From Gammaproteobacteria bacterium (lineage in GTDB: Bacteria; Pseudomonadota; Gammaproteobacteria; Steroidobacterales; Steroidobacteraceae): a DNA stretch of 64,000 bases. Shown piece after piece: positions 33,689 to 41,960 of this stretch. Where the stretch lies: contig JAQGOG010000007.1 of the NCBI GenBank assembly GCA_028293765.1, positions 1 to 64,000 of the forward strand, given 5' to 3'. The notes under the pieces are model-generated. The model did no database searches and was not told where the DNA came from. It saw only the letters and a list, made by a program, of their open reading frames with translations. Numbering within the stretch: the stretch's first letter is position 1; each line of letters opens with the position of its first letter. The position numbers and the translations under genes were made by a program.

Positions 33689-36600
33689 ATGTCCGTGACG
33701 AGCACAAAAGCAATTCCGAATTCCTGGCTCCGCGCTGCAGGAGAATATGTCCGTAGGGCGGCTGAAGATTCCGTCATCCGCAGCACAGGAGGCAGGACAG
33801 CGGCGCGGTTTCTCCTGGTAAGACACCTCCTCGTTGCAGTCGCCATTGCCCTCGGCCTCGGCGCTCGAGCCTTCGCCGCAGCGACCGACACTCCCAAAGT
33901 CTTCAACATCGAGCAGCAAACCCTCGCAACGGCGTTAGGCGAGTTCGCCCGCCAAAGCGATCGCCAGATTCTTTTCGCCACTGACGTGGTTGACGCCAAG
34001 CGCACGAGCGGAATCAAAGGCGCGCTGGAACCGGAAGCGGCGCTCAGACTTCTCTTGCAAGGGACCGACCTCACCTACCGCATCACCGCTGAGAACACGA
34101 TTCTCGTCGAAACGCCCCGCCCGGGTAACACCGCAAACGTTCCCGTTCCCCAGGGCTACCTGCGCGTCGCGCAAAGCTCCGGGATCCCCGACCTCGCCAG
34201 CGCGCAGGACGAGCCAGGCAACCCCAGACAGAATAACGATACTTCCCGTGAAAAGGCCCCACCGGAGCAGGCCGCGAATATTCAGGAAGTCACAGTGACC
34301 GGTACGCGCATCAAGGCACCAAACCTGACCAGCGAAAGCCCGGTAACGGTGGTGACCGATGTCGAAATCAAGGCTCAGGGCGCCACCAACATTGAAAATG
34401 TGCTGAATGAAATCCCGCAAGTCCATACCGCCCAGAGCAGCAGCACCGCGAATAACTCGACCGGGGTCGCCAACATCAATCTGCGCGGCCTGGGGCCGAC
34501 GCGCACCCTGGTCATGATCGACGGCCGCCGCCTGGGTCCCGGTGACCCGCAAGGTCCGCAGGGGGCCGCCGCCGACGTCAACTTCATTCCGACCGCTCTG
34601 ATAACCGGCGTGGATGTGTTGACCGGGGGTGCTTCGGCGGTTTACGGCTCCGATGCAATGGCGGGCGTCGTCAACTTCCGTCTGCTGAGGAATTTCGAAG
34701 GCGTGCAGGTCACACAGACCTTCAATGACGCGCAGCATACCCAGGGAGGACCGGCGAATTCGGTGCTGGCAAGCGCGAACTACCCGGTGAAGCCTGCCAT
34801 ACCCGGCAACCAATTCGGCGGCCTCGTCAGCGACACCACGCTCATCCTCGGAACAAACGTCGACGACAACAAGGGCAACATTACGATGTATGCCAGCTAC
34901 CGCTCCACGTCCGCGGTGCTGGATGGGTCGCGCAATTTTCAGGCCTGCGAAACCGGTCTCAACAAGGCCGGGACCGGGCTCGTGTGCGCCGGCAGCTCCA
35001 GCGGGGCTTATGGCAATTTCATTACGAACAGCGGCAAGGATCTGGCCCTGAATCCGAACGGTACCGCGACCTTCGTGCCCTTTACAAGCGCGCTGAAATA
35101 CAACACCGCGCCGACTAACGATTTGCAGCGCCCCGATGAACGTAAGACTTTGGGCGCCATCGGTCATGTACAGCTCGCCCCGTGGCTCGACGTCTATGCC
35201 GAAACCATGTTCATGAGCGATCACACTACGGCGCAGGTGGCTCCGGGCGGTCTGCTCCTGGGTCGCGGGCCAACCGGTTTCCTGCAGATTCCCTGCAACA
35301 ACCAGTTTCTCTCCGCCGCTCAGGAGCCTTCCATCTGTCAGGACTCCACGGGCAAACCGCTGCCGGTCTATCAGGCCAACGGTCAGCCCAATGTGGCCAC
35401 TATCCTGATGCCGGCGCTGCGGATGGCCAATTATCCGCGCGCGGACGATCTGCGCCATGATGATTATCGTGTGGTCGTGGGCGGGCGCGGCGCGATCGAC
35501 AACAACTGGAGCTATGATCTGTCGGGAACCTATTGGAATTCGCTACTGTCGGAACATTATCTCAACGACATTTCCTTCGCCAAAGTGCAGAATTCCCTGA
35601 ATGGATGCACCGCACCGGGAAATGCGGGTTGCGTGCCGCTGAACATCTTTCAGTACGGCGGGGTGACACCAGAGGCCTTCAACTACATCACGACACCCGG
35701 AGAAAAGTCCGGCAGCTCGATCGAGACGACCGTGGATGCCAACATATCCGGCGATTTCGGTCCCTACGGCGGCACCAGCCCGTGGGCCAGGAATCCGGTG
35801 GCGACCTCGTTCGGATTTACTTACCGCCGCGATCAGTTGAATTTTCTGCCGGACTCTGAGTTGCAGACTAACGAACTGATCGGTCAGGGCGCCTTTTACC
35901 CGCCGGTGAGAGGCGGTGAAATCGTGAAGGAAGAGTATTTCGAGATACATATTCCCGTGGTCGAGAACAAGGCGTTCATGGAAGCGATCGATCTGGACCT
36001 CGCGGGGCGCCATTCTGATTACAGCATCGACAATTCCAGTAACGGCTTTTCGACCAATACTTTCAAGATCGCGGCGGATTACGCGCCGAGCGGTGATATT
36101 CGCTTCCGTGCAAGCTATAACCGGGCGGCACGTGCGCCGAATCTGTATGAGCTGTTCCTGGGGCAGAGACTCAACAACGATGCCGGCTACGACGATCCGT
36201 GTTCCGGCGCCACGCCGCGGGCCAGCCTCGCGGCGTGCGCCAGGACCGGCGTGACCGCCGCGCAATACGGCAACATCCCAGGATGCCCGTCCACCAATTG
36301 CGACGCGCTCACGGGCGGAAATCTCGCCTTGCGGCCCGAAGAGGCCGATACCTATTCCTACGGCTTCAATTTCACGCCGGGCTTCCTGCCCGGTTTCAAT
36401 CTTTCGGTTGATTATTGGGCTGTGCGGGTCAATAACTACATCACCAACCTGTCCGGGCAGCTAATCGTCAATGGCTGTCTGTTGCAGGGCGAGGACTCTC
36501 TGTGCAGCCTGTTCCATCGCGGCCCCGGCATCGGCAATATCTTCGGCACCTCGGGCTGGGTGGTGGAAAGCAATCAAAACATCGGCTTCCTGCGTAATCG

Positions 36601-37141
36601 CGGCATCGATGTCGAACTCAATTATCGCAAGAACTTCGACAGCCTGGGCACGCTGGTCCTCAGGATGAGCGGCACCGATCTGCTCGAGCAGACGGTCTCC
36701 AGTCCCAACACCTACGATTGCGCCGGCTTGTACGGCTCGACGTGCAGCGCGGGTGGTGACAACGGACCGAATTTCCGCTGGCGGCATACTGCTCGTCTGA
36801 CGTGGCTCACGCCGTGGGGCCCCGATCTGTCGGTCAATTGGCGTTATATGTCCGCTGTCAAACTCGACACCAATAGTTCGCAGGCAGCCCTCAATAACGG
36901 CAGCTATGATGCATACGATGCGAAGATCCCGGCTTACAACTACTTGGATCTGTCCACCACATGGAGCTTCGCGAAACACTATACGGTGAGTGCGGGCGTC
37001 AACAACGCGCTCGATAAGGATCCGCCGTACTTGAACCACTCCGTCGTCTATTTCGTCAATGGCGGCGGCAATGGGAATACCTATGGCGCCTACGACACGC
37101 TGGGCCGGATCTTCTTCCTCAGCGTCAGCGCGAAGTTCTAG
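33689..37141 (+). CDS. TonB-dependent outer membrane receptor with N-terminal STN signalling domain
   Basis: I start at the ATG with GAAGGGGG upstream. The 1150-residue precursor has a signal segment LLVAVAIALGLGARAFA, an STN domain (FNIEQQTLATALGEFARQSDRQ... to about residue 140), a linker, a TonB-box region IQEVTVTGTRI (about 205-215), a plug (VVTDVEIKAQGATNIENVLNEIP, LRGLGPTRTLVMIDGRR) and a 22-strand barrel ending in FFLSVSAKF with the terminal aromatic. The STN domain contacts FecR, so the receptor both imports and senses its ligand. The substrate is not readable; long receptors of this type often take oligosaccharides or other bulky organics. Confidence 0.95.
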   Translation: MSVTSTKAIPNSWLRAAGEYVRRAAEDSVIRSTGGRTAARFLLVRHLLVAVAIALGLGARAFAAATDTPKVFNIEQQTLATALGEFARQSDRQILFATDVVDAKRTSGIKGALEPEAALRLLLQGTDLTYRITAENTILVETPRPGNTANVPVPQGYLRVAQSSGIPDLASAQDEPGNPRQNNDTSREKAPPEQAANIQEVTVTGTRIKAPNLTSESPVTVVTDVEIKAQGATNIENVLNEIPQVHTAQSSSTANNSTGVANINLRGLGPTRTLVMIDGRRLGPGDPQGPQGAAADVNFIPTALITGVDVLTGGASAVYGSDAMAGVVNFRLLRNFEGVQVTQTFNDAQHTQGGPANSVLASANYPVKPAIPGNQFGGLVSDTTLILGTNVDDNKGNITMYASYRSTSAVLDGSRNFQACETGLNKAGTGLVCAGSSSGAYGNFITNSGKDLALNPNGTATFVPFTSALKYNTAPTNDLQRPDERKTLGAIGHVQLAPWLDVYAETMFMSDHTTAQVAPGGLLLGRGPTGFLQIPCNNQFLSAAQEPSICQDSTGKPLPVYQANGQPNVATILMPALRMANYPRADDLRHDDYRVVVGGRGAIDNNWSYDLSGTYWNSLLSEHYLNDISFAKVQNSLNGCTAPGNAGCVPLNIFQYGGVTPEAFNYITTPGEKSGSSIETTVDANISGDFGPYGGTSPWARNPVATSFGFTYRRDQLNFLPDSELQTNELIGQGAFYPPVRGGEIVKEEYFEIHIPVVENKAFMEAIDLDLAGRHSDYSIDNSSNGFSTNTFKIAADYAPSGDIRFRASYNRAARAPNLYELFLGQRLNNDAGYDDPCSGATPRASLAACARTGVTAAQYGNIPGCPSTNCDALTGGNLALRPEEADTYSYGFNFTPGFLPGFNLSVDYWAVRVNNYITNLSGQLIVNGCLLQGEDSLCSLFHRGPGIGNIFGTSGWVVESNQNIGFLRNRGIDVELNYRKNFDSLGTLVLRMSGTDLLEQTVSSPNTYDCAGLYGSTCSAGGDNGPNFRWRHTARLTWLTPWGPDLSVNWRYMSAVKLDTNSSQAALNNGSYDAYDAKIPAYNYLDLSTTWSFAKHYTVSAGVNNALDKDPPYLNHSVVYFVNGGGNGNTYGAYDTLGRIFFLSVSAKF

Positions 37142-37249
37142 GCCGGCTGATCAATGAATTCACGGTGGTTCGACTGCTCTGCCAGCCAGTTTCGTAAATC
37201 GGCTCTCGTGTTGCGGCAGCCGGGGCATTTTTTCGAACAGGAGCCAACA

Positions 37250-37906
37250 ATGGAAAAAGCGCAGCGGTCTGTGTGGTGGATGACGCGTGTTGCCGCAATC
37301 CTGGCGGCGCTCGCCGGCTTGGGAACCCCGGTGGCGCAGGCCGGAAGCGTCATTGATGAGTGGGCTGGGGTCAAGGCGCCGCCGCCTCCGGAATTGAAGC
37401 CGGTCAGCATCGATGCCGCTTCGACCGCACTGATCGTGATGGATATCAGCACCCAGTCCTGCACCGCCGACCGGCGGCCACGATGCGTTGCGATGCTCCC
37501 TGCCGTTCAGAAGCTGATTGCCGAGGCACGCGCCAAGGGGGTGTTTGTCCTGTATACCCTCGCCGGGACCAGCAAGCGGGCAGACATCATCAAGGAGGTC
37601 GCTCCGCTGGAAGCGGAACAGGCCTTGGCGGGTGCGGGGCCCGACAAATTCGTCGGGAGCGATCTGGAGGCGATTCTCAAGGCCAAGAACATCAAAACGC
37701 TGATTACGGTGGGAACCGCAGCAGAGGGGGCGGTACTGCATACGGCCGCCGGCGCTGCCTTCCGGGCGTTCTCCGTGGTGGTGCCGGTCGACGGCATGTC
37801 GTCGACGAACGTCTATGCCGAGCAATACACCGCCTGGCATTTAGTCAACGCGCCACGCCTCGCCGATCGTGTCAAATTGACGCAAGTCGACATGATCAAA
37901 TTTTAG
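37250..37906 (+). CDS. Secreted isochorismatase-fold protein lacking the catalytic Cys
   Basis: I chose the ATG after AGGAG, which gives a signal peptide (VAAILAALAGLGTPVAQA). The 218-residue protein has the cysteine-hydrolase fold: catalytic Asp in ALIVMDISTQS, Lys in GPDKFVGSDLEAIL, and the segment VGTAAEGAVLHTAAGAAF where the family reads GxxTxxCVxxTA. The Cys position is Ala here. So it may be a non-hydrolytic binding protein or use other chemistry. It lies between the TonB receptor and the propeller gene and is probably part of the same surface system. Confidence 0.85.
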   Translation: MEKAQRSVWWMTRVAAILAALAGLGTPVAQAGSVIDEWAGVKAPPPPELKPVSIDAASTALIVMDISTQSCTADRRPRCVAMLPAVQKLIAEARAKGVFVLYTLAGTSKRADIIKEVAPLEAEQALAGAGPDKFVGSDLEAILKAKNIKTLITVGTAAEGAVLHTAAGAAFRAFSVVVPVDGMSSTNVYAEQYTAWHLVNAPRLADRVKLTQVDMIKF

Positions 37907-37979
37907 GCGAGTCGCGTGCACCTGACCGCCCATGGGACCGGTTTCAGACGGGTTGCATGGATTTGAGGGGGGTAGTTAG

Positions 37980-39665
37980 ATGAGACAACGATGGTTATTG
38001 GTAGCGGTTGCGCAGGCTGCATTGCTTTTTCAGACAGGGTCTCTACAGGCGGCGCAGGCCGACACGCCTGCTGCGTTGTCCGGGCAGATCAGTTCGGCAA
38101 AAGAAGGCCCGATGGAAGGGGTAGTGGTCAGCGCCAAGCGGGCCGGTGCGACGATCACGATCAGCGTCGTCAGCGACGCGAAGGGACATTACAGCTTCCC
38201 CGCATCGAAAATCGGGCCCGGCGACTACGACCTCAAGATCCGGGCCATCGGCTATGACCTCGAGGGTCCGAACAAGGTGGTCGTGCGTCAGTCGAAAGCG
38301 ACTACCACCGATCTCAAGCTCCGCTCAATCGATGACATCACGGACCAGATGACTCCGGCCGAATGGATCGCCAGCGTTCCCGGCACCGAAGATCAGAAAA
38401 AATTCCTTTATAACTGCTCGACGTGCCACAACCCGGAACGGATCGTGAAGTCGGCTCACGACGCGGATGACTTCAGCAGGAATGTCCTGGAACGCATGCG
38501 CATCTATGCGAACTCCGCCTGGGACCGGCACCCGCAGGTGAGGCGGATCCCCCGTGGGCTCGAGCGCAGCTTCGGTCCGGACGCTCCCAAAATCGCCGCC
38601 TATCTGGCCAGCATCAACTTGAGTGCAACCGGCAAATGGAACTACGAGCTCAAGAGACTGCCGCGCCCGACCGGTCGGGCAACCCACGTCATCTATACAG
38701 AATATGACGTTCCGCGCGCAATGACTCAACCCCATGACGTGGTTGTCGACGCGTCAGGAATGATATGGTTTACCGAATTCGGCGAACAGTATCTCGCGCG
38801 CATGGATCCGAAAACGGGCAAGGTCAAGGAGTACGAAGTGCCGACCTTGCGCCCGAACGAGCCGACCGGCAGCCTCGATCTGGAAACGGATGAAGCGGGA
38901 AACTTCTGGATTTCGCTGCAAAATCAGGGCGGCGTTGCCAAATTCGACCGGCAGTCCGGCAAATTCACGATGTATGCGGTTCCCCACGAGTACCTCACCG
39001 ATGAGACGCAGCAATCCATGGTGGGGCCGCAGCATGTCGAGGTGGACAATAAATTATGGTTGAACGATACCTCCATTCCTGGTTTGTATCGGATCGATCT
39101 GAAGACGGGAAAATGGGAGAAGTGGGCGCCGTATAAGCACAGCGGCGGTGGCGATGAGCTCGCCATGACCCAGCCGCACTCCGTCTACGGTATTTACGCC
39201 GACCAGCAGAACAATATCTTCTTCTGTGATTTCGGCGGTGAAAACATCGGCAAGATCGAGGCCACGAGCGGCAAGGTCACTTTGTTCCCAACACCAACGC
39301 GGAAATCCAGGCCGCGCCGCGGGCGGATGGATGACCAGGGGCGCCTGTGGTTCGCTGAATGGCGTGGCGACAAGCTGGCCATGTTCGATACCAAGACTGA
39401 GAAGTTCCAGGAATGGCCCGTTCCTACGCCCTACATGGCACCTTATGACGTCGTTCTCGACAAGAATGGCGAGCTTTGGAGCGGCGGCATGAACACCGAT
39501 CGGGTCCTGAGGACGAATTTCGCGGCGGGCGAAAATATTGAATACCTTCTGCCCAATTCAACCAATATCCGCCGCGTGTTCGTCGATAATACAACGCCCC
39601 GGCCCACCTTCTGGGTCGGCAATAACCATGGCGCCTCGATCGTCAAGCTGGAGCCGCTGGACTGA
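37980..39665 (+). CDS. Secreted protein: carboxypeptidase-regulatory domain, one c-type heme site and a Vgb-like beta-propeller
   Basis: The 561-residue protein has a signal peptide ending near SLQAAQA and a CarboxypepD_reg-like beta-sandwich (AALSGQISSAKEGPMEGVVVSAK to about residue 120). A segment with CSTCH (near 142), a c-type heme attachment site, follows. From about 230 there are six propeller-like repeats of the virginiamycin B lyase/SMP-30 kind (QPHDVVVDASGMIWFTEFG, LDLETDEAGNFWIS, GRMDDQGRLWFAEW). It should be periplasmic or surface-exposed, perhaps an oxidoreductase or lyase acting on the substrate of the upstream TonB receptor. The activity is not assignable. Confidence 0.88.
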   Translation: MRQRWLLVAVAQAALLFQTGSLQAAQADTPAALSGQISSAKEGPMEGVVVSAKRAGATITISVVSDAKGHYSFPASKIGPGDYDLKIRAIGYDLEGPNKVVVRQSKATTTDLKLRSIDDITDQMTPAEWIASVPGTEDQKKFLYNCSTCHNPERIVKSAHDADDFSRNVLERMRIYANSAWDRHPQVRRIPRGLERSFGPDAPKIAAYLASINLSATGKWNYELKRLPRPTGRATHVIYTEYDVPRAMTQPHDVVVDASGMIWFTEFGEQYLARMDPKTGKVKEYEVPTLRPNEPTGSLDLETDEAGNFWISLQNQGGVAKFDRQSGKFTMYAVPHEYLTDETQQSMVGPQHVEVDNKLWLNDTSIPGLYRIDLKTGKWEKWAPYKHSGGGDELAMTQPHSVYGIYADQQNNIFFCDFGGENIGKIEATSGKVTLFPTPTRKSRPRRGRMDDQGRLWFAEWRGDKLAMFDTKTEKFQEWPVPTPYMAPYDVVLDKNGELWSGGMNTDRVLRTNFAAGENIEYLLPNSTNIRRVFVDNTTPRPTFWVGNNHGASIVKLEPLD

Positions 39666-39840
39666 CCGCGGCGAGGCATTGAGTGTGGGCCAGGCGGCCG
39701 ACGATCTCGGCGCCACTGGTTCGACTCTCCAGAAGGGGTGGCCCTCAACCTGTCGTGGTGATGGTCTGATCATCCGCATGATGGTTGCCGTGTTAGCGAG
39801 ACCCGCCGGCGCGAGCACTCGTCCGCGCCGCTGCGCAGTG

Positions 39841-40101
39841 TCATTTACCCGATGCACTTGTCTTTACCGCGCCCGGCGCTGGAGCGCGCGTGGCCTTGTC
39901 CTTTGCCGTCGGGGATGCGTTGACCCAGACGGGACCTGCGGGGTGCAGGACGATGAATGTATTGGGATCGATCGCGCGGCTACTCCAGGTCCGCGCGACA
40001 AGCACGGCCGGATGCTCACCCAGGGGTTCCGCGATCACGGTGTGTGCTAGCGGAGTGACCACTAAAGCTGCAGTTAGCGAGGGTAGGATTTTGGCGTTCA
40101 T
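39841..40101 (-). CDS. Small secreted protein of unknown function
   Basis: The 86-residue protein starts after CAAGGAGTC and has a signal peptide (MNAKILPSLTAALVVTPLAHTVIA) cleaved before EPLGEHPA. The mature part (about 62 residues) has no Cys and no domain I know. It is divergent from the LysR gene, with 105 bases between the starts, so it may be a target of that regulator. Confidence 0.6.
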   Translation of the reverse strand: MNAKILPSLTAALVVTPLAHTVIAEPLGEHPAVLVARTWSSRAIDPNTFIVLHPAGPVWVNASPTAKDKATRAPAPGAVKTSASGK

Positions 40102-40206
40102 TGCATGACTCCTTGAAGCGTTAATCGATCGGTGGCTGCAGTATCATTGGCCGCAGGGCAGGGATAAACCGGCAGAAAGCGGAGTCACTGTCCGGGAGGG
40201 CGGACA

Positions 40207-41118
40207 ATGGACCGAATGCTGGCAATGCAGGCTTTCGCCCGCGTCGTCGAAGTGGGCGGATTCACGAAAGCGGGAGATTCCCTCCAGTTGTCGAAGACGA
40301 CTGTGAGCGACCTGGTGCAGAGCCTCGAGAAGCACCTTGGGGTGCGATTGCTCCAGCGCACCACGCGACGGGTGACCGTCACTCCGGACGGCGCCGCGTT
40401 CTACCAGCGCTGCGCGCTCATCCTTTCGGATCTCGACGAGGCAGAGGCGTCAGTCATGCAAGCGCGCGTCGCGCCGAAGGGGAGACTTCGCGTTGATATG
40501 CCCGGTGCGCTCGCGAGGCTTTTCGTCATTCCACAACTGCCGCCGTTCCTCGCTCGCTATCCCGATCTGCGCTTGGAGTTGGGGATGGGGCTTCGACCGG
40601 TGCATCTGCTGGAGGAGGGCATTGATTGCGTGGTGCGCCTCGGTATGCAGTCGGACTCGAGCCTGGTCTCACGACGAATCGGTACGATGAGCTTCGTGTG
40701 CTGTGCGAGCCCTGCGTACTTGCGGGAGCATGGAACCCCGCGCCGCCCCGAGGACCTGCCCGCACACCGATGCGTCAACTACGTTTCGAATCGCACCGGG
40801 CGAGTCATGGACTGGGAATTCGCGCGCGGCGGGCAGAAGGTCCAGCTCACACTCGATGGCGTCCTGGCGGTGAACGATCATGACGCCTATGTCGTAGCGG
40901 CTCTCATGAATTTTGGAATCGTGAAGGTTGCGAACTACGTGGCGCAACCATACCTGGAGTCGGGACAGCTCACCGAGGTGCTGGCTGACTGGACGGCGGA
41001 ACAGTTACCCATAGCGGTGCTGTATCCGCAAAGCCGTCATCTCTCGGCAAAGGTGCGCGTCTTCGTCGATTGGGTGAGCGAGCTGCTACAGCAAGATCCA
41101 GTCTTCCAGACGCGCTAG
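40207..41118 (+). CDS. LysR-family transcriptional regulator
   Basis: The 303-residue protein has the N-terminal winged helix (MLAMQAFARVVEVGGFTKAGDSLQLSKTTVSDLVQSLE, about 4-41) and a periplasmic-binding-like effector domain (CRP-type LysR subgroup, with IDCVVRLGMQSDSSLVSRRIG around 140). It starts after GGGAGGGC. It is divergent from the small secreted protein and upstream of the copper genes, but nothing shows which it controls. Confidence 0.93.
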   Translation: MDRMLAMQAFARVVEVGGFTKAGDSLQLSKTTVSDLVQSLEKHLGVRLLQRTTRRVTVTPDGAAFYQRCALILSDLDEAEASVMQARVAPKGRLRVDMPGALARLFVIPQLPPFLARYPDLRLELGMGLRPVHLLEEGIDCVVRLGMQSDSSLVSRRIGTMSFVCCASPAYLREHGTPRRPEDLPAHRCVNYVSNRTGRVMDWEFARGGQKVQLTLDGVLAVNDHDAYVVAALMNFGIVKVANYVAQPYLESGQLTEVLADWTAEQLPIAVLYPQSRHLSAKVRVFVDWVSELLQQDPVFQTR

Positions 41119-41228
41119 AGTCGTCCACATTCACTGCCGCCAGCGGAAAATCTGGTGCCGCGGCGCGGTCAACCGGCGAACGCTGCTCAAGCGGACCAGT
41201 TGCATGACGGCACTCCCTGCGACCACTG

Positions 41229-41276
41229 TACGAGTTCCTCGCGCTCATGGGCCCGTCCGGCTCCGGCAAAACAACT
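41229..41276 (+). pseudogene. Walker A scrap of an ABC transporter ATPase
   Basis: The sequence reads YEFLALMGPSGSGKTT, which is the P-loop region of LolD/MacB-type ATPases (usually GEFLALMGPSGSGKTT). The reading frame then runs into copL sequence without any further ATPase motif, and nothing upstream matches. It looks like the trace of a rearrangement that placed foreign DNA beside the copper operon. Confidence 0.5.
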
Positions 41277-41339
41277 TGCGAGATGGCCTGCGATCGCGGC
41301 CCCTTCTCGGATAGCGGCGAGGGGTGTACGCTGCGGATC

Positions 41340-41744
41340 GTGCGTAACAGACCTGCAAACTGGGTGATTGCAACGCTGCTGATGGTTCAGCTCGCCATCG
41401 GTTTGCAATGGCAGGTGGCGCAGGCTGTCGTGACCCCGCCGGAACGGCAGATGAACGGCACGGAAGCGGGACACTGTCCTACGCATTCGACCAAGGACTC
41501 GAGGACCGGCCGGGAACACGGCGCGGGAGCCTCGACGAGTGCGCCGTCGTCGCATTATGACCCGGCACAAAAACACGACTGCTGTCGTTCGCTGGGTTGC
41601 CAGTGCCATTGCGCGCAAGGCCCAGGTGCGCTCGCCCTGTCACTGGCGAGTGCTGCTCCCACCGCGTCGCTTCTGCTGCCTGCCTTCGACGCGCGCGCGC
41701 CTATTGGGCGCACAACTGAGTTGTTTCGACCTCCCATCAATTGA
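41340..41744 (+). CDS. copL: CopL-like metal-binding protein
   Basis: I start at GTG (MRNRPANWVIATLLMVQLAIGLQ), where a signal or membrane segment begins; the frame is open further upstream. The 134-residue protein has a Cys/His block HDCCRSLGCQCHC (about 84-96) and a hydrophobic end. CopL-family proteins lie before copAB in xanthomonads and sphingomonads and are required for copper-induced expression. The order copL-copA-copB here is the same. Confidence 0.75.
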   Translation: MRNRPANWVIATLLMVQLAIGLQWQVAQAVVTPPERQMNGTEAGHCPTHSTKDSRTGREHGAGASTSAPSSHYDPAQKHDCCRSLGCQCHCAQGPGALALSLASAAPTASLLLPAFDARAPIGRTTELFRPPIN

Positions 41745-41960
41745 GTCTCGGGCGCGATCGACGCGCTTCCGCGCTGTGCGAGCATAGACGTTCGTAAGGT
41801 GACTTCTTCCGCCTACGAAGCTCATTAGCCCCCGTCGATTCGAGCAGCTCGGTCGCGCGCCTCACGGCGGCCGCTCACACGCATCCGTCCGCTCGTCGCA
41901 GCGCTTTGCTTCGACCGTTGAGTGTCGGATCACGTTGGATTGATGATTCGAGGAATTAGC

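Noticed and set aside
33935-35458. 507-codon minus-strand frame across the STN TonB receptor
   Set aside because: Antisense to a clear receptor; no domain seen.
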